From the NCBI GenBank assembly GCA_005885555.1, contig VAWN01000034.1, forward strand, positions 1-51,566: a stretch of 51,566 nt of DNA, in the 5' to 3' direction. Below are positions 16,431 to 24,723 of this stretch, piece by piece (position 1 is the first letter of the stretch; every line of letters begins with the position of its first letter). Made by a program: the position numbers and the translations under genes. Source of the stretch: Actinomycetota bacterium (GTDB taxonomy: Bacteria > Actinomycetota > Actinomycetes > Mycobacteriales > Micromonosporaceae). The notes under the pieces are model-generated. The model was not told the DNA's origin. It saw only the letters and a program-made list of their open reading frames with translations, and made no database searches.

Positions 16431-16444
16431 GCTGCGCGCCTCCC

Positions 16445-17731
16445 TCAGCTGTTCTTGACCCGGACCGTGCGGACGGACCGGACGCTGGCCATCTCCGCGT
16501 CCACGTCCGCCACCTGCTTCTTCAGCCGGACCGTGCCGCTGCCCGCGTCGATCACGTCGACCACCTTGCCGAGCAGCTTGGCGGTGTCCTCATGCCCGGT
16601 CTCCTCGGCGAGCTGCACCGCCCGGCCCAGCTTCGCGGTCGCCGTGTCGACGTCGCCGGCGTCCCGGGCGGCCAGCCCCTCCTGGATCACCGAAGCCAGC
16701 TCCGCCTGCCCGGTGTAGTGTGCGACCCGCTGGTTGATCCGGGTCGACAGCGCATGGTCGTCGGTCCACGTCGCCAGCACCCGGCCCTGGGCCAGGACGT
16801 CGTTGCCGTTGACGAGGCTGACCCGCGCGGCGAGCATCTCCTCGCCCAGGCCGCCGGGCGGCACCTGCACCTGGACGTGGTAGTCCCGGCTCTCCGCACC
16901 CCAGGCGCCGGTCGGGTAGTCGCCGACCCGGGCGCTGACCTCGACCCGGCGGCCGGTCAGGTCCTCGACGTGCGGGTATGCCTGCTTGACGAAGCGCACC
17001 GCGGACCCGGCCGGGGTCCACAGCCGCAGCGCGACCTCGGCCACGCCCTTGCCCATCGCCGCCTCGGTCATCGCGCGGAACTCCTGGACCAGGGTGGCCG
17101 GGTCGGGCAGCCCGTCGGCGGTACCGAGCAGCGCCGACGCGACGGTCAGCAGCTCGGTACCCACCCAGTCGGCGCCCACCCCGCGCGCGTCGCAGATGAA
17201 CCGGCCCTCGCAGGCGCGCAGGGTCGCGGCGAGCTGTTCGGCGGTCTCGTGCTGGTTGCGCCCGTCGGTGAGCAGGATCGCGTGCTTGACCTCCGCCTGG
17301 CTGCCCGCGAACAGGGTGTTGGCCAGCGCCAGCCAGCGGCCGATGGCGGTACCCCCGGCCGCCGCGAGCCGGCCCACCGCGAACTTGGCCTCCTCGCGGG
17401 TACGGGCGGTCGCCGGTACCAGGCGGGGCTGGTGCGGGTACACCATGTCGGCGTCGTTGCGGCCGGACACGACCGCGAACGCCACCCCGTCGCGCAGCGT
17501 GTCGATCGCCGCCATGGTGGCCTTCTTGGCCTCCGCGATCTTGGTGACCGGGTTCGCCATCGAGCCGGAGCAGTCGACCATGATGACCTGCGCGGCCGAC
17601 GGTGGCGCCGTCGCCGCCCGGGCCAGCGCGCCACCCGCGGCGGTCACGGTGACGACCGCATCGACGACGGTACCGCCGGCGGGCAGGTACGGGTTCTGGT
17701 AGACCTCAGCCGAAAAAGCCGGCTCGCTCAT
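16445..17731 (-). CDS. VWA-domain protein
   Basis: A 428-residue protein with a von Willebrand factor A domain in residues about 45-225. The metal-ion-dependent adhesion site is complete: DCSGS at 53-57, a Thr in GGTAIG, and Asp in LLTDGRN. The rest is a beta-rich domain (about 230-340) and a C-terminal helical tail (ASVIQEGLAARDAGDVDTATAKLGRAVQLAEETGHEDTA) resembling a TPR-like pair. There is no signal peptide, so it acts in the cytosol, probably as a scaffold for a kinase or phosphatase complex (inference from context). It is separated from the PP2C gene by 76 bases containing a hairpin. Confidence 0.92.
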   Translation of the reverse strand: MSEPAFSAEVYQNPYLPAGGTVVDAVVTVTAAGGALARAATAPPSAAQVIMVDCSGSMANPVTKIAEAKKATMAAIDTLRDGVAFAVVSGRNDADMVYPHQPRLVPATARTREEAKFAVGRLAAAGGTAIGRWLALANTLFAGSQAEVKHAILLTDGRNQHETAEQLAATLRACEGRFICDARGVGADWVGTELLTVASALLGTADGLPDPATLVQEFRAMTEAAMGKGVAEVALRLWTPAGSAVRFVKQAYPHVEDLTGRRVEVSARVGDYPTGAWGAESRDYHVQVQVPPGGLGEEMLAARVSLVNGNDVLAQGRVLATWTDDHALSTRINQRVAHYTGQAELASVIQEGLAARDAGDVDTATAKLGRAVQLAEETGHEDTAKLLGKVVDVIDAGSGTVRLKKQVADVDAEMASVRSVRTVRVKNS

Positions 17732-17812
17732 GCCGGATCCTCGCTTCGCTGCGGTCCGGCATGAGGCACGGACAGGCTGTGACTTTGATTCGCTCGCTGG
17801 CGCTCGCTCATG
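17722..17812. repeat. Hairpin and short repeats between VWA and PP2C genes
   Basis: ATGCCGGA (17730-17737) pairs with TCCGGCAT (17755-17762). The 11-mer GCTCGCTCATG occurs at 17722-17732 and again at 17802-17812. The stretch between is built of CGCTCGCTGGCGCTCGCTC-type repeats. It covers the VWA start codon and the PP2C stop. It looks like a small repetitive extragenic element. Confidence 0.5.
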
Positions 17813-18833
17813 GGAGTTCCTCCGCGGGGGAAGCGGGTGGGTAGGTCAGGACGACAGCGGTGATGTTGTCGTGGCCGCCCTGGTCGAGGGCGAAGGAGAC
17901 CAGGTCGCGCGCGGTGTCCAGGGGCGACTTCGCCGGTGTGATCTTGGCCAGCTCGGCCGCCTCCGGCCGGTACCGGAAGACCCCGTCGCTGCACACCAGC
18001 ACCCGGCCCGGCCCCGGCGGCGTGTACATCCGCAGGTTCGGTGCGCTGTCCGGGGCGTCCGCGCCGAGCCAGCGGACCAGCGCGCCGGCCGACTGGTTCG
18101 CGGCGATCTCGGCGGCCTGCACGCCGGCCGCGGCCAGCCGCCCGGCCAGCGAGTCGTCCGTGGTGAGCAGCAGCGGATCCCCGTCGTCGGGCAGCCAGTA
18201 GGCGCGGCTGTCGCCGACCCAGCCGACCGTGACCACGTCGCGGATCAGCGCGGCGCAGACGAAGGTGCTGCTCGGCGGGTTCGGGCCGGGGGTCGCGCCG
18301 GCCGACAGCGCCGCCGCCGCCTGGGCCGCGCCGGCCGCCTTGGTGATCGCCGCACCGGCCGGGTTGCCCTCGGCCAGCTCGGCGAGCAGCACCGGGGTGG
18401 CGGCCTGTACCGCGGCATGCGAGGCGGCGTCCGGCCGGTGCGAGGAGGAGACCCCGTCGCAGACGACCGCCAGCAGCAGGCCGGGACCGGCGCCGATGCC
18501 CATCGCGTCCTCGTTGCGGGAATGCCGGATGCCCCGGTCGGTCACCCCGGCGACGCAGTCCAGGTCCAGCTCGCGGTGGTCGAGCGCGGCCGGGCGGCGC
18601 TGGCCGCAGGTCTCGCAGTACTCGTCCTCGTCGAACGTGGTACCGCCGCAGCCCGGGCAGGTCTGCGGTGCCCCGGCCGAGGACAGCCAGCGCCCCGTGG
18701 CCGCGGCCGGTTCGGGTACCGTGGCCGCCGGCGCGGGCGCGCTGAGCTCGTGCCCGCACGCCTCGCAGAAGGTCGCCTCCGCGCCGACCGTCGAGCCGCA
18801 CGCCGGGCAGGCCGCGACGGTCGCCCCGGCCAT
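17808..18833 (-). CDS. PP2C-family Ser/Thr phosphatase with double zinc ribbon
   Basis: A 341-residue cytosolic protein. Residues 9-27 (CPAC, CEAC) and 59-77 (CPGC, CETC) are two zinc ribbons. From about 90 on is a PP2C catalytic domain: GIRHSRNEDA (Asp109), AVVCDGVSS (Asp126, the metal-binding DG), VGWVGDSRAYWL, VLVCSDGVFRY and GGHDNITAVVL. All metal-ligand aspartates are present, so it should be active. ATG 18833 overlaps the pknG stop by one base (TGATG). It probably reverses PknG phosphorylation or acts on shared substrates. Confidence 0.94.
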   Translation of the reverse strand: MAGATVAACPACGSTVGAEATFCEACGHELSAPAPAATVPEPAAATGRWLSSAGAPQTCPGCGGTTFDEDEYCETCGQRRPAALDHRELDLDCVAGVTDRGIRHSRNEDAMGIGAGPGLLLAVVCDGVSSSHRPDAASHAAVQAATPVLLAELAEGNPAGAAITKAAGAAQAAAALSAGATPGPNPPSSTFVCAALIRDVVTVGWVGDSRAYWLPDDGDPLLLTTDDSLAGRLAAAGVQAAEIAANQSAGALVRWLGADAPDSAPNLRMYTPPGPGRVLVCSDGVFRYRPEAAELAKITPAKSPLDTARDLVSFALDQGGHDNITAVVLTYPPASPAEELP

Positions 18834-21124
18834 CAGACCACCGTCCGCGGCCGGACGGCGTTGGCCTGGTCCACCAGGGCGTACCGCGCGAGCGGGTCGC
18901 TCTCCAGCACGGCCAGGCTGCGGTAGGCGCGCTCCAGCCCGAAGCGGATCTCCCGTTCCCGCAGCGCCTGGCCGAGTACCTTGCCGGCGGCGGTGGTCTG
19001 CGGGGGCGGGGCGGCCGGCCGGTGCGCGGCGCCGTCCGGTACCCCGAGCCACTCCAGCGCGGTGTGGAACAGCTCGATCGCCAGGGTGGCCCGCCGCTGC
19101 TGGTCCAGCTTCAGCCGCTCCAGCCGGGTGGAGGCGGCGACCAGGTCGGCCTCGGCCAGCGTCCCGGTGGCCTTGTCCACGCTCGCCCGTACCGCCGCCA
19201 CCTGCGCCGCCTGGTGCTGGCTGGAGCTGTCCGGCACCTCGTCGAGCACCGCCACCGCACCGGCCCGGTCGCCGGCCGCGAGCCGGCAGCGGGCCAGGCC
19301 GAAGGCGGCGCTGACGAAGCCGTGGTCGACCCGCCACACCCGCTCGTACCGGCGCGCCGCGATCGCCCGGTCGCCGGCCAGCTCGTTCGCGGCGGCCAGG
19401 GCCAGCCGTACCGCCGGCTCCCCGGGGAACACGTCGTAGACCGTTTCGAACGCGGCGGCGGCCCGGCCGCCCAGGCTGGCGCCGAGCGCGACCAGCCCGG
19501 TGTACCACTGCCGCCGCCAGTCGGTGCCGGCCGGCAGCTTCTCCATCTCCTGCACCGCCCGCCGTCCCTCGCCGGCCTCGACGAACGCGCGCACCAGCCG
19601 CAGGGTCACCTCGACACTGCGTACCGGTGCCCGGCGCAGCTCGGTCACCGTCGTGGCCGGATCGGCGCCGGTCAGCGCCGCGACGAACCCGGCACCCGGG
19701 TCGGTCGGGTCGAGCAGCGGCAGCGGCAGCGCGGCGGCCACCTCCGGCCCGGTCGGCGTCTCCCCCGCCCCGAAGGTGCGCCGCTCCGGGGTGAACCGGG
19801 TCGACGCGATCGCCCGGGGCGCCCCGTCGGCGGCGGACAGCACCTCGCACAGCACGCCCAGCGCCTGCTCGGCCATGTCGGCGGCGGACTCGAAGCGCAG
19901 GTCCGGGTCACGGTTGGTGGCCCGCAGCAGGAACCGGTGGTAGGACTCCTCCTGGAGGAACAGCGCGACGTCGTCGGGGTCGGGCAGCCGGTCGGCGTAC
20001 TTCGTGGAGAAGCCGGCGAACTCGAAGCTGAGCACGGCGAGGGTACGGCCGACGGTGTAGAGGTCGGACTGCACCGACGGGCCGAGTGTGGCCAGCTCCG
20101 GCGCCTGGTACCCGGGGGTGCCGTACAGCGCCGAGACGTGGTCGTCCATCCGCCGCACCGCACCGAGGTCGATGAGCTTGAGCTGCTCCTCGGCGTGGAT
20201 CACGTTGTCCGGCTTGAAGTCGCAGAACAGCAGCCCGCGGTCGTGCAGGTAGCCGAGCGCCGGCAGCACCTCCAGGCCGTACGCGAGCACGGTCGGCAGC
20301 GGCAGCGGTACCCGCTTGCCGTCCGGCCCCAGGTTGGACAGCGCGAGGTCCTTCAGCGACCGCCCGCCGACGTACTCCATGACGATGTAGCCGACCTTCT
20401 CGCCGGTCAGCGGGTCGGGGTGCTCGACGAAGTCATGGATCTTGACGATGTTCGGATGGTCGACGGAGACCAGGAACCGGCGCTCGGCCATGGCCGCGGC
20501 GATCGCGTCCGCGTCGCTGGTGTTGATCAGGCCCTTGAGCACGACCCAGCGGTCCGAGCCGGCGTCGCTGACGTTGCGGTCCCGGGCCAGGTAGATCCAG
20601 CCCAGGCCGCCGTGGGCCAGCGCGCCGAGGATCTCGTACCGGTCGTCGATCGCCTCGCCGGGCTGCAGCCGCGGCACGAAGGAGTACCGGGTGCGGCACT
20701 TCGGGCAGAAGCCCTCGGTGCGACCGGGCCGGCCGTCGCGGCCGCGCCCGGCCGGTTCGCCGCAGTTGCCACAGAAGCGCTGCGCCTCCGGTACCTTCGG
20801 GTCCTTCTGCACGGCGCTGGCCGGGTCGCGCAGCGGGACCGGCGGTACCTCGACGAGGTTGGCGCCCAACCGGCCCCGGCCGGCGCTGCGGCTGCGCGAC
20901 TGGGTACCGGTGCCGGTCCGGCCGGCCAGGCCCGCCCCGCTCGGCGCGGCGAGCCCCGCGGTGGGTACCGACGGCTGGCCCATCGACGGGCGTACCGACG
21001 CCGCGGTGGCCGCCGTAGCGGCGGCGAGCAGGCTGGCCGGTGCCTTGGTGCCGCACTCGTCGCAGTACCCGTCCTGGTCGTAGTGGCCGGGGCAGCCGGG
21101 GCGCCGGCAGGCGAGGTCAGCCAT
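18833..21124 (-). CDS. pknG: PknG-like Ser/Thr protein kinase
   Basis: A 763-residue soluble kinase with PknG architecture. The N-terminal zinc ribbon has CDEC at 21-24. A rubredoxin-like module at 118-143 (CGNC, CPKC) follows a disordered, Ser/Thr-rich stretch. The kinase domain is at about 160-420: glycine loop HGGLG (171-175), ATP Lys197 (VVLKG), the catalytic loop CDFKPDN (Asp302, Asn307; Cys replaces the usual HRD His-Arg), and DLG instead of DFG at 319-321. The C-terminal half is a TPR domain. In mycobacteria PknG phosphorylates GarA/OdhI to control 2-oxoglutarate use in response to amino acids sensed by GlnH and GlnX. Both partners are encoded just upstream here. Confidence 0.96.
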   Translation of the reverse strand: MADLACRRPGCPGHYDQDGYCDECGTKAPASLLAAATAATAASVRPSMGQPSVPTAGLAAPSGAGLAGRTGTGTQSRSRSAGRGRLGANLVEVPPVPLRDPASAVQKDPKVPEAQRFCGNCGEPAGRGRDGRPGRTEGFCPKCRTRYSFVPRLQPGEAIDDRYEILGALAHGGLGWIYLARDRNVSDAGSDRWVVLKGLINTSDADAIAAAMAERRFLVSVDHPNIVKIHDFVEHPDPLTGEKVGYIVMEYVGGRSLKDLALSNLGPDGKRVPLPLPTVLAYGLEVLPALGYLHDRGLLFCDFKPDNVIHAEEQLKLIDLGAVRRMDDHVSALYGTPGYQAPELATLGPSVQSDLYTVGRTLAVLSFEFAGFSTKYADRLPDPDDVALFLQEESYHRFLLRATNRDPDLRFESAADMAEQALGVLCEVLSAADGAPRAIASTRFTPERRTFGAGETPTGPEVAAALPLPLLDPTDPGAGFVAALTGADPATTVTELRRAPVRSVEVTLRLVRAFVEAGEGRRAVQEMEKLPAGTDWRRQWYTGLVALGASLGGRAAAAFETVYDVFPGEPAVRLALAAANELAGDRAIAARRYERVWRVDHGFVSAAFGLARCRLAAGDRAGAVAVLDEVPDSSSQHQAAQVAAVRASVDKATGTLAEADLVAASTRLERLKLDQQRRATLAIELFHTALEWLGVPDGAAHRPAAPPPQTTAAGKVLGQALREREIRFGLERAYRSLAVLESDPLARYALVDQANAVRPRTVV

Positions 21125-22334
21125 CGGTGTCTCCTTCCGGGCCGGTGCGCGGCAGGGTGGCCAGCGCCTGCTGGTAGGCGAACACCGCCCGGGTCGCCGC
21201 GCGCAGGTCGCACGGCGCCGTCCAGAGCAGCTCGCGGGCTCGGGTGTGCAGCGCGGTCAGCCCGTCGTGCTCGGCGTACCCGAGCCGCGCCGCCTTGGCC
21301 CGGTATGCCTCGAGCCGGCCGCGCAGCTCGTCGCGCCGGGCGAGCAGCCCGTCGGCCGCGTCGCGCAACTCGTCGGCGCGCTGCCGGGCCCGGGTGGCGG
21401 CCCGTTGCAGCGCAGCCGCGTCGTCGGCGAGCTGGACCCACCGCTGCTCCCGGTGCAGCCGGTCGAGGTCGGCCAGCCGCGCCTGGAGTACCGCGGCGGC
21501 GTGCGGCGCCGGCGGCAGGCCGGTGTCGGCGATCCGGTCGGCCACCCGAGCGTACCCCTCGGCGAGCCGCCCCTCGGCCGCCCCGACCTGGTCGACCAGT
21601 GCGCGCAGCTCGGCCATCCGCCGCGGGTACCCGTCCCTGATGCCGACCAGCGCGCCGACCCGCTCGCGCAGCACGCCGAGCTGGGTGGTCAACCGGTCGA
21701 GCCGGGCCTGGGTGGCCCGCGCCAGCCGGCCGCCGGGCGCCGCGGACAGCGGATCCCCGAGATCGGTCTTGGCCGCCTCGGCGAGCGCGGCGGACAGCGG
21801 CGCGCCCTTGTCCCCCAGGCCGACCGCGGTGGCCTGGGCGACCAGCGCGTCGATCTCCTGGGTCAGCGGCGCGTACCGCCCGGCCACCAGCGACCAGGAA
21901 CTGTCCACATCGGACAGATGGCCGGCGACCGAGGCGCACCGCCGTTCCAGCTGCCCGGCCAGCTCCCACAGCCGTACCCGCATTGCCGGCGCGCTGTCGG
22001 TCGGCATCCCGGCCGCGTCCAGCCCGACGACCGGCTCGCCGCAGATCATCCGCAGGACGTCCCAGTCGGCGTCGTCCGGCCGGCGCTGGCTGCGGATGCC
22101 CCGGGCCCGTTCCACCAGGTCGCCGAGTACCCCGAAGTGCGCCCACAGCAGGTCGACCTCGGGGCGCAGCGTCGCCCAGCGGGTCTCGGTCAGCCCGGCC
22201 ACGCCGCCACCGCGCAGGTAGGCCAGGCCCGGGTGGCTGTCGATGGCGAACATCGCCGCGGCGATCCGGTCGTGGGCGGCGCCGAGCCCGGCCAGGGTCT
22301 CGTCCACGGCCTCCCGGCTCATCGGTGCGGACAC
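21117..22334 (-). CDS. Coiled-coil protein of the pknG cluster
   Basis: A 405-residue, almost entirely helical protein rich in Ala, Leu, Arg and Glu. Strong coiled-coil candidates are around 200-260 and 290-380 (LADLDRLHREQRWVQLADDAAAL, TRARQRADELRDAADGLLARRDELRGRLEAYRAKAARLG). There is no signal peptide, membrane segment or catalytic motif. Its stop overlaps the pknG start by 8 bases and it starts 4 bases after glnH, so all three should be co-translated. A link between the membrane sensor and the kinase is a reasonable guess, but nothing in the sequence proves it. Confidence 0.85.
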   Translation of the reverse strand: MSAPMSREAVDETLAGLGAAHDRIAAAMFAIDSHPGLAYLRGGGVAGLTETRWATLRPEVDLLWAHFGVLGDLVERARGIRSQRRPDDADWDVLRMICGEPVVGLDAAGMPTDSAPAMRVRLWELAGQLERRCASVAGHLSDVDSSWSLVAGRYAPLTQEIDALVAQATAVGLGDKGAPLSAALAEAAKTDLGDPLSAAPGGRLARATQARLDRLTTQLGVLRERVGALVGIRDGYPRRMAELRALVDQVGAAEGRLAEGYARVADRIADTGLPPAPHAAAVLQARLADLDRLHREQRWVQLADDAAALQRAATRARQRADELRDAADGLLARRDELRGRLEAYRAKAARLGYAEHDGLTALHTRARELLWTAPCDLRAATRAVFAYQQALATLPRTGPEGDTDG

Positions 22335-22338
22335 GGTG

Positions 22339-23316
22339 CTAATCCTGGTACTCGGCGGCGGGTACCGGTGGAGCGTTGCCCTTCAGCCAACGCGCGTTGA
22401 TCGCCTGCAGGGTACCGTCGCGCCGCATCCGGTCCAGGACACCGTTGACGAACCGGACGAGGTCGGGCGAGTCCTTCGCCATCGCGATGCCGTAGGGCTG
22501 CGGGCTGAAGCTCGGCCCGACCAGCTGCAGGTTGGGGTCCTGGTCGGCCATGCCGGCGAGGATGGCGTCGTCGGTGGAGATCGCGTCGACCTGGCCCTGC
22601 TGGAGCAGCACCATGCAGTCGGTCCAGTCCTGGACGGACACCGGGATCGGCTTTGACCTGTAGTTGGCCACGTTGGCGATCGAGGTGCTGCCCGCGGCCG
22701 CGCACACCTTCTTCCCGCCCAGGTCGTCCATGCTCTTGACCGGCGAGGACCGGCTGACCAGTACCCGCTGGCCGGCCTGGTAGTACACGCTGGAGAAGCC
22801 GACCTGCTGCAGCCGGTCGCAGGTGATCGTCATGGTGCGCGCGACGATGTCCACCTTCTTCTGCTGGATGTACGGGATGCGCTGGGCGGAGCTGATCGCG
22901 ACGAGCTGCACCTTGTTCGGGTCGCCGAAGATCGCCCGCGCGACCTCCCGGGCCACGTCGATGTCGAAGCCCTCGATCTGCCCGGTGGTCGGGTTGCGGT
23001 ACCCGAACAGGAACGTGTTCTGGTCGACACCCACGCGCAGCAGGCCGCTCTGCTGGATCCGGGCCATCGTCGAGCCGGCCGGCGGCTGGCCGGGTGCCGG
23101 CATCGACGACGGCGGCCGCAGGCTCGCCCGCGGGTTGCAGTTCTGCGCCGGGCCGGCGCTGGAGCTCGGGATCACCGCCGGGTCCTGGACGCCCAGCGGC
23201 CGGGCGGCCGGGAAGCTGGACGGGGACGGCGCCGGTTGCGGCCCGGCCGAGCAGCCGGCCAGCAGGGCGAGCGCGGCGCCGAGCGCGGCGGTCAGTACCC
23301 GGCGGTTCATGCTCAT
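22339..23316 (-). CDS. glnH: GlnH-like amino-acid-binding lipoprotein
   Basis: A 325-residue solute-binding protein. The signal peptide ends in lipobox LLAGC (Cys22), then a Pro/Ser linker. From about 80 on is a family-3 (glutamate/aspartate type) binding domain: LRVGVDQNTFLFGYRNPTTGQIEGFDIDVAREVARAIFG, KKVDIVARTMTITCDRL and GKKVCAAAGSTS. The TMTIT and Arg residues are the usual amino-acid contacts. In mycobacteria GlnH binds aspartate or glutamate outside the membrane and signals through GlnX to PknG. No permease or ATPase is nearby, which fits sensing rather than transport. ATG 23316 overlaps the glnX stop (ATGA). Confidence 0.94.
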   Translation of the reverse strand: MSMNRRVLTAALGAALALLAGCSAGPQPAPSPSSFPAARPLGVQDPAVIPSSSAGPAQNCNPRASLRPPSSMPAPGQPPAGSTMARIQQSGLLRVGVDQNTFLFGYRNPTTGQIEGFDIDVAREVARAIFGDPNKVQLVAISSAQRIPYIQQKKVDIVARTMTITCDRLQQVGFSSVYYQAGQRVLVSRSSPVKSMDDLGGKKVCAAAGSTSIANVANYRSKPIPVSVQDWTDCMVLLQQGQVDAISTDDAILAGMADQDPNLQLVGPSFSPQPYGIAMAKDSPDLVRFVNGVLDRMRRDGTLQAINARWLKGNAPPVPAAEYQD

Positions 23317-24638
23317 CGGTACTCCGCGATCCGCAGCTGCAGTCCGGCGACGACACCGGCCAGCAGGACCAGGGTCAGCACGATCAGGCCGGGGCTGGCG
23401 AAGGTGAACCCGTCGGCCGCCGCCCGGGCCCGCGTGTCGAACGAGTCGTTGGCGGCGTCGATGCCGGTGGCGAGGTCCCGGTCGAGCTGGCTGAACGCGT
23501 CGAGGGTGCTGCCGGCGCCGCCGCTGATGGCCAGCTTCACCGCGGTCGGGTAGTTGCCGCCGTTGTCCTGGTCGCGCAGGTTCTTGTGGGCCGTGTTCCA
23601 TTTCGTGGCCTGGTCGGCGGCGCCGGTCAGGGCCGAGCGGACCGCGTCGTCGGATCCGTCCGGGTTCTGGTGGAGCAGGCCGGTCGGGCGGTCGCCGATG
23701 AGCGTGATCATCTGCTGGTTGAAGTCCTTGTCGAAGTCGCCGCCGCTGCCCCGGGCCACCAGGGTCAGCGCTTCGTCGGCACGGGCGGTCAGCGCGGCGA
23801 TCCGGGCCGAGGCGAGCCGGTCGACCTGGTCGGAGCCGGCGGTGCGGGCCTTGTCCAGGTCGCCCTGGACGACGACCCAGGACAGCATCGTCCAGCCCAG
23901 CATCAGTGCCGCCGCCCCGATGGCCACGACCAGCCCGACGTTGAGCAGCCGTTGGGTGCGCCGGGTCAGGTACCGCGACGCGAGCACCAGACCCGCGATC
24001 GTCACCAGCAGCAGCGGGACGGCCAGCCACGGGAAGGCGGCGCCGCCGGACAGGTCGCCGGACAGCCGGTTGCGCTCGGACCTGTACAGGCCCTGCGCGG
24101 CGGGCAGCAGCTGGGTGCGCATCAACCCGGACGCCTCGCGCAGGTAGGCGGCGCCCAGCGGGATGCCCAGCCGGTTGTAGGTGCGCGCGGTGTCCACCAG
24201 GCCGGTGTAGACCGGCAGCTGCGCGGAGAGCTGGTCGACCAGCGCCCGGTCGGTGCCCGCGCCGGCGGTCACCGCGGCCAGCGCCGCGCTCGCGTCGCTG
24301 ATGTCGTCCAGGTACCGCTGGCGCAGCGCGACCGGCTCGACTCCGCCGGACAGGAACGCGGTGGCCGCGGTGGCATCGGCGTCGGACAGCGACCGGTACA
24401 GCTGCTGGGCCTGGATGGTCAGCGCGCCGCTGCCGTTGCGTACCCCGCCGACCAGTGCCGAGCGCTGCATGATGCCGACCGCGGCGGCGATGCCGGCGAG
24501 CAGCCCGAGCACGACCAGCAGCAGCATCAGCGCGGTCAACCGGCCCGGGGTGCTGCGCGCGCGGGCGGCGAGCCGGCCGCCGGAGCGGACCCGCGCCTCC
24601 GGCCGGACGCTGGAGGCGGGTGCGGTCAGCAGTGCCAT
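23313..24638 (-). CDS. glnX: GlnX-like membrane sensor protein
   Basis: A 441-residue membrane protein with four predicted helices: about 34-57, 205-225, 236-260 and 410-435. Two large extracytoplasmic regions (about 60-200 and 262-405) are mainly helical. The order glnX-glnH-pknG and the topology match the mycobacterial GlnX, which relays GlnH-bound amino acid to the kinase. No kinase, HAMP or methyl-accepting motif is visible. ATG 24638 has GAGGG upstream. An 85-base gap separates it from the gene upstream and could hold a promoter. Confidence 0.88.
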   Translation of the reverse strand: MALLTAPASSVRPEARVRSGGRLAARARSTPGRLTALMLLLVVLGLLAGIAAAVGIMQRSALVGGVRNGSGALTIQAQQLYRSLSDADATAATAFLSGGVEPVALRQRYLDDISDASAALAAVTAGAGTDRALVDQLSAQLPVYTGLVDTARTYNRLGIPLGAAYLREASGLMRTQLLPAAQGLYRSERNRLSGDLSGGAAFPWLAVPLLLVTIAGLVLASRYLTRRTQRLLNVGLVVAIGAAALMLGWTMLSWVVVQGDLDKARTAGSDQVDRLASARIAALTARADEALTLVARGSGGDFDKDFNQQMITLIGDRPTGLLHQNPDGSDDAVRSALTGAADQATKWNTAHKNLRDQDNGGNYPTAVKLAISGGAGSTLDAFSQLDRDLATGIDAANDSFDTRARAAADGFTFASPGLIVLTLVLLAGVVAGLQLRIAEYR

Positions 24639-24723
24639 GCGGCCCTCATTTTGCGCGGCTCCCCGTACGCGAGTCCCTGTCCGGTTACGGTAGCCCGTCC
24701 GGTCAAGAAACTCGCGATCTTTG

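Noticed and set aside
19022-21640. 872-codon plus-strand open frame opposite pknG
   Set aside because: Antisense to the kinase with all its catalytic motifs; its composition (Arg, Gly, Ala, Val) is that of a shadow frame.
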